DNA of 18,448 bases from an uncultured Butyricicoccus sp. (lineage in GTDB: Bacteria > Bacillota > Clostridia > Oscillospirales > Butyricicoccaceae). A program made the translations under genes and the position numbers. The notes under the pieces are model-generated. The model saw nothing but the letters and a program-made list of their open reading frames with translations. It did not search any database and was not told the DNA's origin. Below are positions 7,416-13,733 of the stretch, piece by piece. Positions within the stretch are counted from its first letter, which is position 1. Each line of letters begins with the position of its first letter. The stretch lies in contig URFQ01000052.1 in NCBI GenBank assembly GCA_900547195.1, positions 1 through 18,448 of the forward strand. The letters are read 5' to 3'.

Positions 7416-8096
7416 TCAGGCTTCCGCGCTGAGCTTGTAGCCCACGCCGCGCACGGTGACAATCAGGCCGCCCGCCTCGCCCAGCTTGCGCCGGAGCGTC
7501 TTGATGTGCATATCGACCGTGCGGCTTTCGCCCTCAAAATCAAATCCCCATACGGCGGCCATAATTTTCTCACGCGACAGCACCAGTCCCGGGTTTTGCA
7601 GAAGATAGTGCAGCAGTTCAAATTCCTTAAACGTCAGCGACACCGGCTCGCCCGCCACGGTGACGGCGCGGCGGCCGACGTCGAGCGAGATTGCTCCAAG
7701 CGAAAGGCTATTGGCCGGCGCGCTGAGGCCCGCACGGCGCAGCACAGCCTTGATGCGGGAAAGCAGCTCCATCACCCCAAAGGGCTTGGTCACATAGTCA
7801 TCCGCACCGCTGTCTAGGCCGAGCACTTTATCATACTCGGCATTTTTTGCAGTCAGCAGGATCACCGGCAAGCCCGCGGTGTGTGGATTCTGGCGCAGGT
7901 TTTTGAGCGTAGTCACGCCGTCCTCCCCGGGCAGCATCACATCAAGCAGCAGCAGGTCGGGCAGGCCGCGCTCCAGACGCTCATACAGCGCAGCGGCGCA
8001 TTCAAACCCTTCGGCCTCAAATCCGCTCGCATGCAGCGCGTACACCACCAGTTCCCGGATATTGCCGTCGTCTTCCACGCAAAAAATGGTCTGCAT
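7416..8096 (-). CDS. phoB: Phosphate response regulator PhoB/PhoP (OmpR family)
   Basis: This 226-residue regulator has an N-terminal receiver domain with the acidic pair D9/D10, phospho-accepting D52 in 'LLLLDVMLPGEDG', T82 and K104 in 'DDYVTKPF'. A C-terminal winged-helix DNA-binding domain contains 'TFKEFELLHYLLQNPG' and 'SRTVDMHIKTLRRKLG'. All key residues are present. Phosphorylated PhoB/PhoP binds Pho boxes and activates phosphate-scavenging genes, here most likely its own operon. AAAGGGG lies upstream of the ATG. It sits between phoU (22 bases away) and phoR (15 bases away), which supports the PhoB identity over other OmpR-type regulators. Confidence 0.94.
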   Translation of the reverse strand: MQTIFCVEDDGNIRELVVYALHASGFEAEGFECAAALYERLERGLPDLLLLDVMLPGEDGVTTLKNLRQNPHTAGLPVILLTAKNAEYDKVLGLDSGADDYVTKPFGVMELLSRIKAVLRRAGLSAPANSLSLGAISLDVGRRAVTVAGEPVSLTFKEFELLHYLLQNPGLVLSREKIMAAVWGFDFEGESRTVDMHIKTLRRKLGEAGGLIVTVRGVGYKLSAEA

Positions 8097-8118
8097 TGGT
8101 TTTCCCCTTTCCTCCGGT

Positions 8119-8769
8119 TCAGCTGCCGCTCAGCAGGCTGCCGGTGATCGAAAAGTCAACCCATTCGGCGATATTCACCGCATGGTCCCCGATCCTTTCA
8201 AAATACTTTGCAATCATAATTTCGTCAATCGCGGTCTCTCCAAGATCGCGGTCTTCTTTAATGGCCGCCACCAGGCGGGCTTTAATCTCGTCAAACTGCC
8301 GGTCGACCACATCGTCGTATTCCATAATCTCCCGCGCCATATGCAGGTCGCGGCGCACAAAGGCGTCGATCGCGCCGCTGACCATATGGATGGTCGAACG
8401 CGCCATTTCCTTGAGCTGCCCGGCGCTTGTAATCCCGTCCTGGCGGCACAGCAACAGGGTCAGCTCTGCGATATCCGCCGCCTGGTCGCCGATGCGCTCA
8501 ATGTCGGTGATCATCTTCATCGCCGCTGAAATCAGGCGCAGGTCACTTGCGACCGGCTGCTGCTGAAGCAGCAATTTCAGGCAGAGCTGCTCAATTTCAC
8601 GCATTTTATCATCAATGACATTGTCCGAACCCGCTACCTGCGTGGCAAGCGCGGTATCGCGGTTTTCCAGCGCGCGGGCAGCCGCGGCAATCGCCGACTC
8701 GACCAGCGCGCTCATAGTAATAATTTCATTGTTCAGCTCATGCAGCTGGGCTTCAAATCTGGTTCTCAT
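8119..8769 (-). CDS. phoU: Phosphate transport regulator PhoU
   Basis: This 216-residue all-helical protein contains two PhoU repeats. Each carries a metal-binding E/DxxxD-type motif: 'DIERIGDQAADIAE' in the first half and 'YFERIGDHAVNIAEW' in the second. PhoU links the Pst transporter to the PhoR kinase and keeps the regulon off when phosphate is plentiful. I chose the ATG at 8769, giving the usual family start 'MRTRFEAQLHELNNE'. The alternative TTG at 8781 would overlap pstB by 8 bases and lies right on the AGGAAGG site. The gene begins 4 bases after the pstB stop, so translation is probably coupled. Confidence 0.95.
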   Translation of the reverse strand: MRTRFEAQLHELNNEIITMSALVESAIAAAARALENRDTALATQVAGSDNVIDDKMREIEQLCLKLLLQQQPVASDLRLISAAMKMITDIERIGDQAADIAELTLLLCRQDGITSAGQLKEMARSTIHMVSGAIDAFVRRDLHMAREIMEYDDVVDRQFDEIKARLVAAIKEDRDLGETAIDEIMIAKYFERIGDHAVNIAEWVDFSITGSLLSGS

Positions 8770-8773
8770 CCGC

Positions 8774-9529
8774 TTATCCAAACCTTCCTGTAATGTAATC
8801 CTCGGTGCGCTTGTCCTGCGGCACCGAAAACAGCGTCTCAGTATCGTTCATCTCGACGACCTCGCCCAAAAGGAAAAATGCAGTCTTGTCGGACACGCGG
8901 GTTGCCTGCTGCATATTATGCGTAACCATGACAATAGTATAGTCTTTTTTGAGTTCGAGTACAAGGTCTTCGATCTTCGCGGTCGAAATCGGGTCGAGCG
9001 CTGAGGTCGGCTCGTCCATCAGCAGCACCTCCGGCTTGGTCGCAAGCGCGCGGGCAATGCACAAACGCTGCTGCTGGCCGCCCGACATGCCAAGCGCGTT
9101 TTTATTAAGACGGTCTTTGACCTCGTCCCAGATGGCGGCCTGTCGCAGGCTGGTCTCCACAATTTCATCCAGCTTGCCGCGCGCGCGGATGCCGTGGGTG
9201 CGGGGGCCATAGGCAATGTTGTCGTAAATGGACATCGGGAACGGATTTGGCTTCTGGAACACCATGCCCACGCGCTTGCGCAGGTCGTTGACGTCCGTCG
9301 TCTTGGCATAAACGTCCATGCCGTCCAGCGCGATCCTGCCGGTGATCTTGCAGCCCTCGACTAGGTCGTTCATGCGGTTGAGGGACTTGAGAAGCGTGGA
9401 TTTGCCACAGCCGGACGGGCCGATAAAAGCCGTGATTTCGCGCTCGGGGATATTCAGGCTGATCTCCTTGAGGGCGTGGAAGCTGCCGTAATACAGGTTT
9501 ACGTCCTCGATCGTGATTTTATAACTCAT
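8774..9529 (-). CDS. pstB: Phosphate ABC transporter ATP-binding protein PstB
   Basis: This 251-residue ATPase has Walker A 'GPSGCGKSTLLKSLNRMNDL', the Q-loop in 'MVFQKPNPFPMSIYDNIAYG' (diagnostic of PstB), the ABC signature 'MSGGQQQRLCIARALA', Walker B 'VLLMDEPTSALD' and the switch histidine in 'IVMVTHNMQQA'. As a dimer it drives phosphate import through PstC/PstA. AAGGAGGG stands 6 bases before the ATG. It lies 20 bases after pstA and 4 bases before phoU. Confidence 0.97.
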   Translation of the reverse strand: MSYKITIEDVNLYYGSFHALKEISLNIPEREITAFIGPSGCGKSTLLKSLNRMNDLVEGCKITGRIALDGMDVYAKTTDVNDLRKRVGMVFQKPNPFPMSIYDNIAYGPRTHGIRARGKLDEIVETSLRQAAIWDEVKDRLNKNALGMSGGQQQRLCIARALATKPEVLLMDEPTSALDPISTAKIEDLVLELKKDYTIVMVTHNMQQATRVSDKTAFFLLGEVVEMNDTETLFSVPQDKRTEDYITGRFG

Positions 9530-9549
9530 GGGTTTCCCTCCTTGCCGCC

Positions 9550-10488
9550 TCAGCCCTTGGTCAGGCGCTTTGCGGCCAGATTACTCAGGCCGTTAATGGC
9601 CAAAATGATGACGAGCAGGACGACCGCAGTGGCATAGGCCTCATTGGTGTTGAAACCCTCGCTCGAAAGCAAGTACATATGCACAGCAAGCGTGCGGGTA
9701 GAGCTGTATACGCTGATCGCTACCTTGGCGACTGTGCCCGCTGTATATATCAGGGCTGCGGTTTCGCCCACAATACGGCCGGTTGCCAGGATGACGCCCG
9801 CGAGGATACCCGGAACCGCGCTCGGCAGCACGACGCGGAACACCGTGCGCAGGCGGCCCGCACCAAGCCCATAAGAGGCTTCCCGGTACATATCCGGCAC
9901 CGCGATCAACGCTTCTTCAGTGGTACGGATAATGAGCGGCAGAATCATAATCGAGACCGTCAGCGCGCCCGCGAACAGCGACATGCCCCAGCCCAGCGTG
10001 GTCACAAAAAACAGCATGCCGAACAGGCCGTATACGATGGACGGGATGCCCGACAGGGTTTCCGAGGTCAGGCGAACCACCTCGACCAGCTTATTGCCGC
10101 GGCCGGCATACTCGACCAGATAAATGGCTGTAAACACGCCGAGCGGTACGGCGATGAGCAGCGCCAGCACGGTCATCATCAAGGTATTAATAATAGATGG
10201 CAGCATGGATACGTTGTCCGAGTTATACTCTAAAGCGAACAGCGAAGGCTTCAAATACGGCACGCCATGCACAAGGATATAGACAATCAGAAAAATTAAC
10301 GCTGTAAACGTGGCAACCGCCGCAACAAGCACGAGCGTTCTGCACACCAGCGTCATCGGCTTAATACCGAGCTTTTTCGCAAGCAACCGCACAAGCACGG
10401 TCAGCACCGCAAGAACGCCCGCCGCGATGGCGATATTCCGCACGAGCATCAGCACCGCGTACAGGAGCGCATAAACATTACCCGGCAT
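9550..10488 (-). CDS. pstA: Phosphate ABC transporter permease PstA
   Basis: This 312-residue permease has the binding-protein-dependent transport domain with the EAA loop 'YREASYGLGAGRLRTVFRVV' and the PstA-typical 'ETLSGIPSIVYGLFGM'. Six core helices are expected from about residue 45 onward. Residues 1-44 add an extra hydrophobic stretch ('ALLYAVLMLVRNIAIAAGVL…'), so this PstA has an N-terminal extension with perhaps one more membrane segment than usual. GGAGGG stands 6 bases before the ATG. The gene overlaps the end of pstC by 11 bases, pointing to coupled translation. A shorter start at the Met near residue 45 would remove the extension but loses the good ribosome binding site. Confidence 0.95.
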   Translation of the reverse strand: MPGNVYALLYAVLMLVRNIAIAAGVLAVLTVLVRLLAKKLGIKPMTLVCRTLVLVAAVATFTALIFLIVYILVHGVPYLKPSLFALEYNSDNVSMLPSIINTLMMTVLALLIAVPLGVFTAIYLVEYAGRGNKLVEVVRLTSETLSGIPSIVYGLFGMLFFVTTLGWGMSLFAGALTVSIMILPLIIRTTEEALIAVPDMYREASYGLGAGRLRTVFRVVLPSAVPGILAGVILATGRIVGETAALIYTAGTVAKVAISVYSSTRTLAVHMYLLSSEGFNTNEAYATAVVLLVIILAINGLSNLAAKRLTKG

Positions 10489-11332
10489 ATTTGTCCCTCC
10501 GCTTCAGAATGGAAAACAGGATGTTGATGATCAGGATAAATACAAACAGCACCACGCCGGTTGCAATCAGCACTTCGCGGTGCAGGCCCGCCGCATAGCC
10601 CATCTCTATCACGATGTTACCGGTCAGTGTGCGCACACCCTCCAGAACAGATTCCGGCAGGCGCGCCTGATTGCCGACGACCATAATAACCGCCATGGTC
10701 TCACCGATCGCGCGGCCGATGCCGAGGATGACTCCGGCCATAACGCCCGATTTGGCCGCAGGCAGCACAGTGCGGAAGATGGCCTCCTCATGAGTTGCGC
10801 CCAGCGCAACCGCGCCTTCGTAAAACGAACCGGGCACGGCACGCAGCGCGGATTCCGAGACGCCGATGATGGTCGGCAGGATCATCAGGCCAAGCAGGAT
10901 GGATGCGGCTAGGATAGACTGACCTTTGCCGCCGATATGCTCCCGGATAAAAGGCACGAGCAGCACCAGGCCGAAAAAGCCGTAGACAACCGAGGGGATG
11001 CCGGCCAGCAGCTCGGTGGCGGATTTCAGCGGCTTGTACAAATGCTTCGGGCAGTAGAACGCCAGAAAAATGGCCGTCAGGATGCCGACCGGCACACCGG
11101 CCACAATCGCGCCTGCGGTGACATAGATGGAACCCACAATCATCGGCAAGATGCCAAACTGCGGCACGCTTGCCGTCGGCTTCCATGTGGTGCCCCCGAG
11201 GAACGCAGCCGGCCCCACCTTCAGGATCGCGGGCAGGCCATTGGCAAACAGGAACACACAGATGAGAGCCACCGCCAGGATGGAGGTCAGTGCGGCAACC
11301 GCAAAGACCACATGCATGACTTTTTCTTTCAT
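10478..11332 (-). CDS. pstC: Phosphate ABC transporter permease PstC
   Basis: This 284-residue permease has about six membrane helices, the PstC-type motif 'ELLAGIPSVVYGFFGLVLLV', the EAA loop 'YEGAVALGATHEEAIFRTVL' and the following 'GRAIGETMAVIMVVGN'. It forms the membrane channel with PstA. The start ATG at 11332 (MKEKVMHVV) has AAAAGGA 7 bases upstream. The open frame continues upstream to 11431, but that part overlaps the end of pstS and has no binding site. A 77-base gap separates it from pstS, the widest in the operon, and contains a GGACGGG/CCCGTCC inverted repeat. Confidence 0.95.
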   Translation of the reverse strand: MKEKVMHVVFAVAALTSILAVALICVFLFANGLPAILKVGPAAFLGGTTWKPTASVPQFGILPMIVGSIYVTAGAIVAGVPVGILTAIFLAFYCPKHLYKPLKSATELLAGIPSVVYGFFGLVLLVPFIREHIGGKGQSILAASILLGLMILPTIIGVSESALRAVPGSFYEGAVALGATHEEAIFRTVLPAAKSGVMAGVILGIGRAIGETMAVIMVVGNQARLPESVLEGVRTLTGNIVIEMGYAAGLHREVLIATGVVLFVFILIINILFSILKRRDKYAG

Positions 11333-11357
11333 AAATAAATCCTTTTCCAGACAGTCC

Positions 11358-11393
11358 GGACGGGACGACACACTTCTTTGCGCCGCCCCGTCC
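11358..11393 (-). promoter_or_regulatory. Inverted repeat in the pstS-pstC gap
   Basis: A 7-base inverted repeat (GGACGGG at 11358-11364 and CCCGTCC at 11387-11393) lies between pstS and pstC. There is no T run, so it is not a strong terminator. Stem-loops in this position commonly stabilise the binding-protein mRNA relative to the permease genes; that role is inference here. Confidence 0.35.
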
Positions 11394-11409
11394 CCTGGGT
11401 TGTTTGATT

Positions 11410-12315
11410 TTACTTGGTCAGGCCAGCCCAATCGGTCACTTCACCGGTGTATATCTGCATGACCTGCTCGGTGGAAAGCTCTGTAACCGGGTTTTCATTG
11501 TTGACAATCACCGCAATGCCGTCCAGTGCGATGGCTACGCCGGTCAGCTCCGCAGCCTCCTCATCCTTCAGCTCACGGGAAGCCATGCCAATGTCGTAGG
11601 TGCCGTCTATGGTGCCGGTCATGCCGGAGGTAGAATCCTGCGTCTGGATCTCGATTTCAGCGGCTGCGTTGATTTTCTGATATGCCTCGGCCAGCTTTTC
11701 CATCAGCGGGGATACCGAAGAGGAACCGCCGACCACGATCTTGCCGGAAGAACCGTCGGTCTGGAAAGCCGCCGCTGCGTCGTCAATCGCGATGTAATCC
11801 TCGGAAACGATCTTCTGGCCATCCGCCGACATGATGAAGTTCATAAAATCCTTTGCGACGCCGGATGGCTCGCCCTTGGTCGCGACGTTAAACGGACGGG
11901 ACAGCTTATATGTACCGCTCTTGACGTTCTCCGGAGTCGCCTCGGCGCCGTCAATCTTCACGGCCTTGACGTTTTTGTTGAGGGAACCAAGGGAAACATA
12001 GCCGATTGCAGCCGGGTCGCCGGCAACGGTGGACAGCATAACGTCGGTCTTGTTGGTGATGATCGCGTCCTCGGTGGTCATGTCGGTCTTGTTGCCGTCC
12101 GCGTCCTTGGCCTCTACGCCAGTCAGTTCAATGAATGCGCCGCGGGTGCCGGAGCCATCCTCACGCGAAACTACAGAAATCTCGCCCAGGCTGCTATTGC
12201 CACCTGACGACGCGGAAGCGCCGCCCTCATTGTCCGTATCCTTCGCGCCGCAGGCGGTCATCGTGGCGGCCAGTGCCGCTGCCATCAGCAGTGCAAACAA
12301 TCTTTTCTTTTTCAT
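11410..12315 (-). CDS. pstS: Phosphate-binding lipoprotein PstS, lobe order swapped
   Basis: This 301-residue lipoprotein has a signal peptide with a lipobox ending MTAC, acyl-Cys22, then a Gly/Ser/Asn linker. All PstS motifs are present, but their order is inverted. The lobe that normally comes second is first: 'ISVVSREDGSGTRGAFIEL' at 46-64, 'VAGDPAAIGYVSLGSL' near 98-112, 'LSRPFNVATKGEPSG' near 138-152. The lobe that normally opens the protein is last: 'IVVGGSSSVSPLMEKLAEAY' at 193-212, 'TIDGTYDIGMASRELK' near 235-250, 'ALDGIAVIVNNENPV' near 263-277, 'TGEVTDWAGL' at the end. Both phosphate-contacting elements (GSSS and SGTR) are intact. This is a circular permutation cut at the usual inter-lobe junction. 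AAAGGAG lies 10 bases before the ATG. First gene of the operon. Confidence 0.93.
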   Translation of the reverse strand: MKKKRLFALLMAAALAATMTACGAKDTDNEGGASASSGGNSSLGEISVVSREDGSGTRGAFIELTGVEAKDADGNKTDMTTEDAIITNKTDVMLSTVAGDPAAIGYVSLGSLNKNVKAVKIDGAEATPENVKSGTYKLSRPFNVATKGEPSGVAKDFMNFIMSADGQKIVSEDYIAIDDAAAAFQTDGSSGKIVVGGSSSVSPLMEKLAEAYQKINAAAEIEIQTQDSTSGMTGTIDGTYDIGMASRELKDEEAAELTGVAIALDGIAVIVNNENPVTELSTEQVMQIYTGEVTDWAGLTK

Positions 12316-12354
12316 GATGTGTATTCTCCTTTGTTTTTTTCCGTTTGTTTTTAC

Positions 12355-12417
12355 AGGTATTAGTTTACAAGGCAATTGTAAAGTGCGCGCGCAGCCATTT
12401 GTAAAGTGTAAGTAAAA
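12355..12417 (-). promoter_or_regulatory. Pho-box-like repeats and promoter region of pstS
   Basis: Read on the minus strand, TTTAC units occur at 12412-12416 and 12401-12405 (11 bases apart) and again at 12378-12382 (23 bases on, about two helical turns), two of them as CACTTTACAA. This matches the roughly 11-base spacing of TTxACA-type PhoP boxes in Gram-positive bacteria. The last copy also forms an inverted repeat TTTACAA/TTGTAAA (12364-12382). A possible -10 (TAATAC) lies at 12357-12362 and no good -35 is present, as expected of an activated promoter. Function is inferred from position and spacing. Confidence 0.5.
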
Positions 12418-12419
12418 TC

Positions 12420-12458
12420 AAAAGCTCCTCTTCCCGCAGCACGGGAAAAGAAGCTTTT
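12420..12458 (-). terminator. Hairpin after the YjdF-like gene
   Basis: A 17-base imperfect stem (AAAAGCTCCTCTTCCCG at 12420-12436 with 12442-12458) has a five-base loop and ends in TTTT on the minus strand. It lies 4 bases past the stop of the membrane-protein gene and insulates it from the pst promoter just beyond. Confidence 0.7.
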
Positions 12459-12461
12459 GCA

Positions 12462-13247
12462 TCATTCTTCGTTATTTTTAGAACTCTTAAGCACCCTCGG
12501 GATAAGCTGGCTGGCAATCTTCCCTTTGCCCCGGCTCTTTACGTAAAAAAAGCCGATGATCGAAAAAACGACTGCGCCAATAAAATTTACAATCAAATCC
12601 TTCATGGTATCGATCAGCCCGATGTCGATGTAGCCGCCATATTTTGCAATCCAGTCCTCCCCGTTGACCATGAGCGATTCAATTTGTACATGACCCACAC
12701 GATTCAGCCCGTCCGGGTCGAACATGACTGAATGAACCGCATGCACCACCCAGTCCTTCTGCATGTCGGTGGCAAAATACGTATCCATAAAGAATTCAAA
12801 AAACTCCCACAGCACCCCCACGGTCATGGAAAAACAAAATGCCACAATGGCCAAAAACAATGGGGACAGCTTGATGGAAAAGCGCTCCGACCGGTTAAAA
12901 ATATCCACCAGTGCAAAGCCGATGGCGGCCATCAAAAAGCCGTTGATGGTATGCAGCATGGTGTCCCAGTACGGGAGGCGCGTATAAAACGAATTGACTT
13001 CGCCGAGGATTTCCGCTGCAAAAATAAAGCAGTAGATAATGCCTTCCAGCAGGGTCGGCAGGTCGATGCCTGTACGCCGCTCGATGAAATTGGGTACGCC
13101 GAACAGCAGCAGGGTCAGCACGCACATGAACACGCCTTCATAGTTGTGCAAAAAAGCCTGACGGATCAGCGTAGCGAGCACCAGCAGGGACAGCGCAACT
13201 CGCAGCTGACGTGCATCCGACCAATAATGATTCGGTTTCCGACGCAT
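12462..13247 (-). CDS. YjdF-like (DUF2238) integral membrane protein
   Basis: This 261-residue protein has about six to seven hydrophobic segments. The motifs 'LPYWDTMLHTINGFLMAAIG' and 'FCFSMTVGVLWEFFEFFMD' followed by 'TDMQKD' are those of the DUF2238/YjdF membrane proteins, whose role is not established. The C-terminus is basic and presumably cytoplasmic. AAAGGAG lies 7 bases before the ATG. It follows the 61-residue cysteine protein on the same strand, with a strong terminator between them, so expression would need read-through or a promoter in the short remaining gap; none is evident. Not part of the pst operon. Confidence 0.8.
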   Translation of the reverse strand: MRRKPNHYWSDARQLRVALSLLVLATLIRQAFLHNYEGVFMCVLTLLLFGVPNFIERRTGIDLPTLLEGIIYCFIFAAEILGEVNSFYTRLPYWDTMLHTINGFLMAAIGFALVDIFNRSERFSIKLSPLFLAIVAFCFSMTVGVLWEFFEFFMDTYFATDMQKDWVVHAVHSVMFDPDGLNRVGHVQIESLMVNGEDWIAKYGGYIDIGLIDTMKDLIVNFIGAVVFSIIGFFYVKSRGKGKIASQLIPRVLKSSKNNEE

Positions 13248-13271
13248 GGTATTCTCCTTTAATCCGGATAA

Positions 13272-13311
13272 AAAAACCCTCTGGCGGCTGGCCGGCCGCC
13301 AGAGGGTTTTT
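13272..13311 (-). terminator. Strong terminator after the 61-residue cysteine protein
   Basis: A perfect 17-base stem (13272-13288 with 13295-13311) with a six-base loop contains GGCGGC/GCCGCC and is flanked by A and T runs, so it could work in both directions. It starts immediately after the stop codon of the small protein and lies just 24 bases upstream of the YjdF-like start codon. Confidence 0.85.
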
Positions 13312-13312
13312 C

Positions 13313-13498
13313 TTACTCGATGCCTTCGTCCTCGCCTTCGGGACGGGTATTAAACGCGTAGTCCGGGCACTTTTCGACAGCTTCCGGCTCGGTCGCGTAT
13401 GGGCACAGGCGGACACGGCCCTCGGTCTCGGCCAGGGCAACACAAATCTTCGCGCCAACAGCGTCTCTGCGGCGGAATGCACACCAAAGCTTCTTCAT
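13313..13498 (-). CDS. Small four-cysteine protein of unknown function
   Basis: This is a 61-residue protein, MKKLWCAFRRRDAVG at the start, with cysteines at 6, 19, 32 and 44 and an acidic C-terminus (PEGEDEGIE). The nearly even 13-12 residue spacing of the cysteines suggests a metal-binding or small redox fold, but I recognise no named family. The start is set by AAGGAAG shortly upstream; a longer frame to 13594 would run through the promoter and leader hairpins and is rejected. It has its own good promoter and terminator, so it is a monocistronic unit, diverging from fbp. Coding status is supported by the binding site, promoter, terminator and codon use. Confidence 0.65.
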   Translation of the reverse strand: MKKLWCAFRRRDAVGAKICVALAETEGRVRLCPYATEPEAVEKCPDYAFNTRPEGEDEGIE

Positions 13499-13533
13499 TC
13501 TTGTCTTCCTTTCCGTCATTTCAATCTTAAGTA

Positions 13534-13566
13534 CGGGAGCCCACGCTCCCATCAGAGAGATCTGAT
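13534..13566 (-). promoter_or_regulatory. Structured 5' leader of the cysteine-protein gene
   Basis: Two adjacent stem-loops lie between the predicted transcription start and the gene: ATCAGA-GAGA-TCTGAT (13551-13566) and GGGAGC-CCAC-GCTCCC (about 13534-13549). Neither has a T run, so they are not terminators. They may stabilise the mRNA or bind a regulator. Confidence 0.4.
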
Positions 13567-13574
13567 TTGACATT

Positions 13575-13603
13575 ATTTTAACATAACTATGCACAATTCA
13601 CAA
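13575..13603 (-). promoter_or_regulatory. Predicted promoter of the cysteine-protein gene
   Basis: On the minus strand, a -35 TTGTGA (13598-13603) and a -10 TAAAAT (13575-13580) are separated by 17 bases, a good sigma-A match. The transcript would start near 13568 and carry the two leader hairpins. Confidence 0.6.
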
Positions 13604-13646
13604 GCTGTATTCGTCCTTTTTTCGCGCTTTCTTTTGGATACCAGCC

Positions 13647-13675
13647 TTGCATGCATCTTCCAGCTATGTTACCAT
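13647..13675 (+). promoter_or_regulatory. Predicted promoter of fbp
   Basis: A -35 TTGCAT (13647-13652) and a -10 TACCAT (13670-13675) have 17 bases between them, and a TG dinucleotide gives an extended -10. The fbp start codon follows about 58 bases later. Confidence 0.6.
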
Positions 13676-13733
13676 AGATTTATGAAAGGGAGATGCCCCC
13701 TGCGCGTGCATCGCGGAAATAAGGAGAAATACG

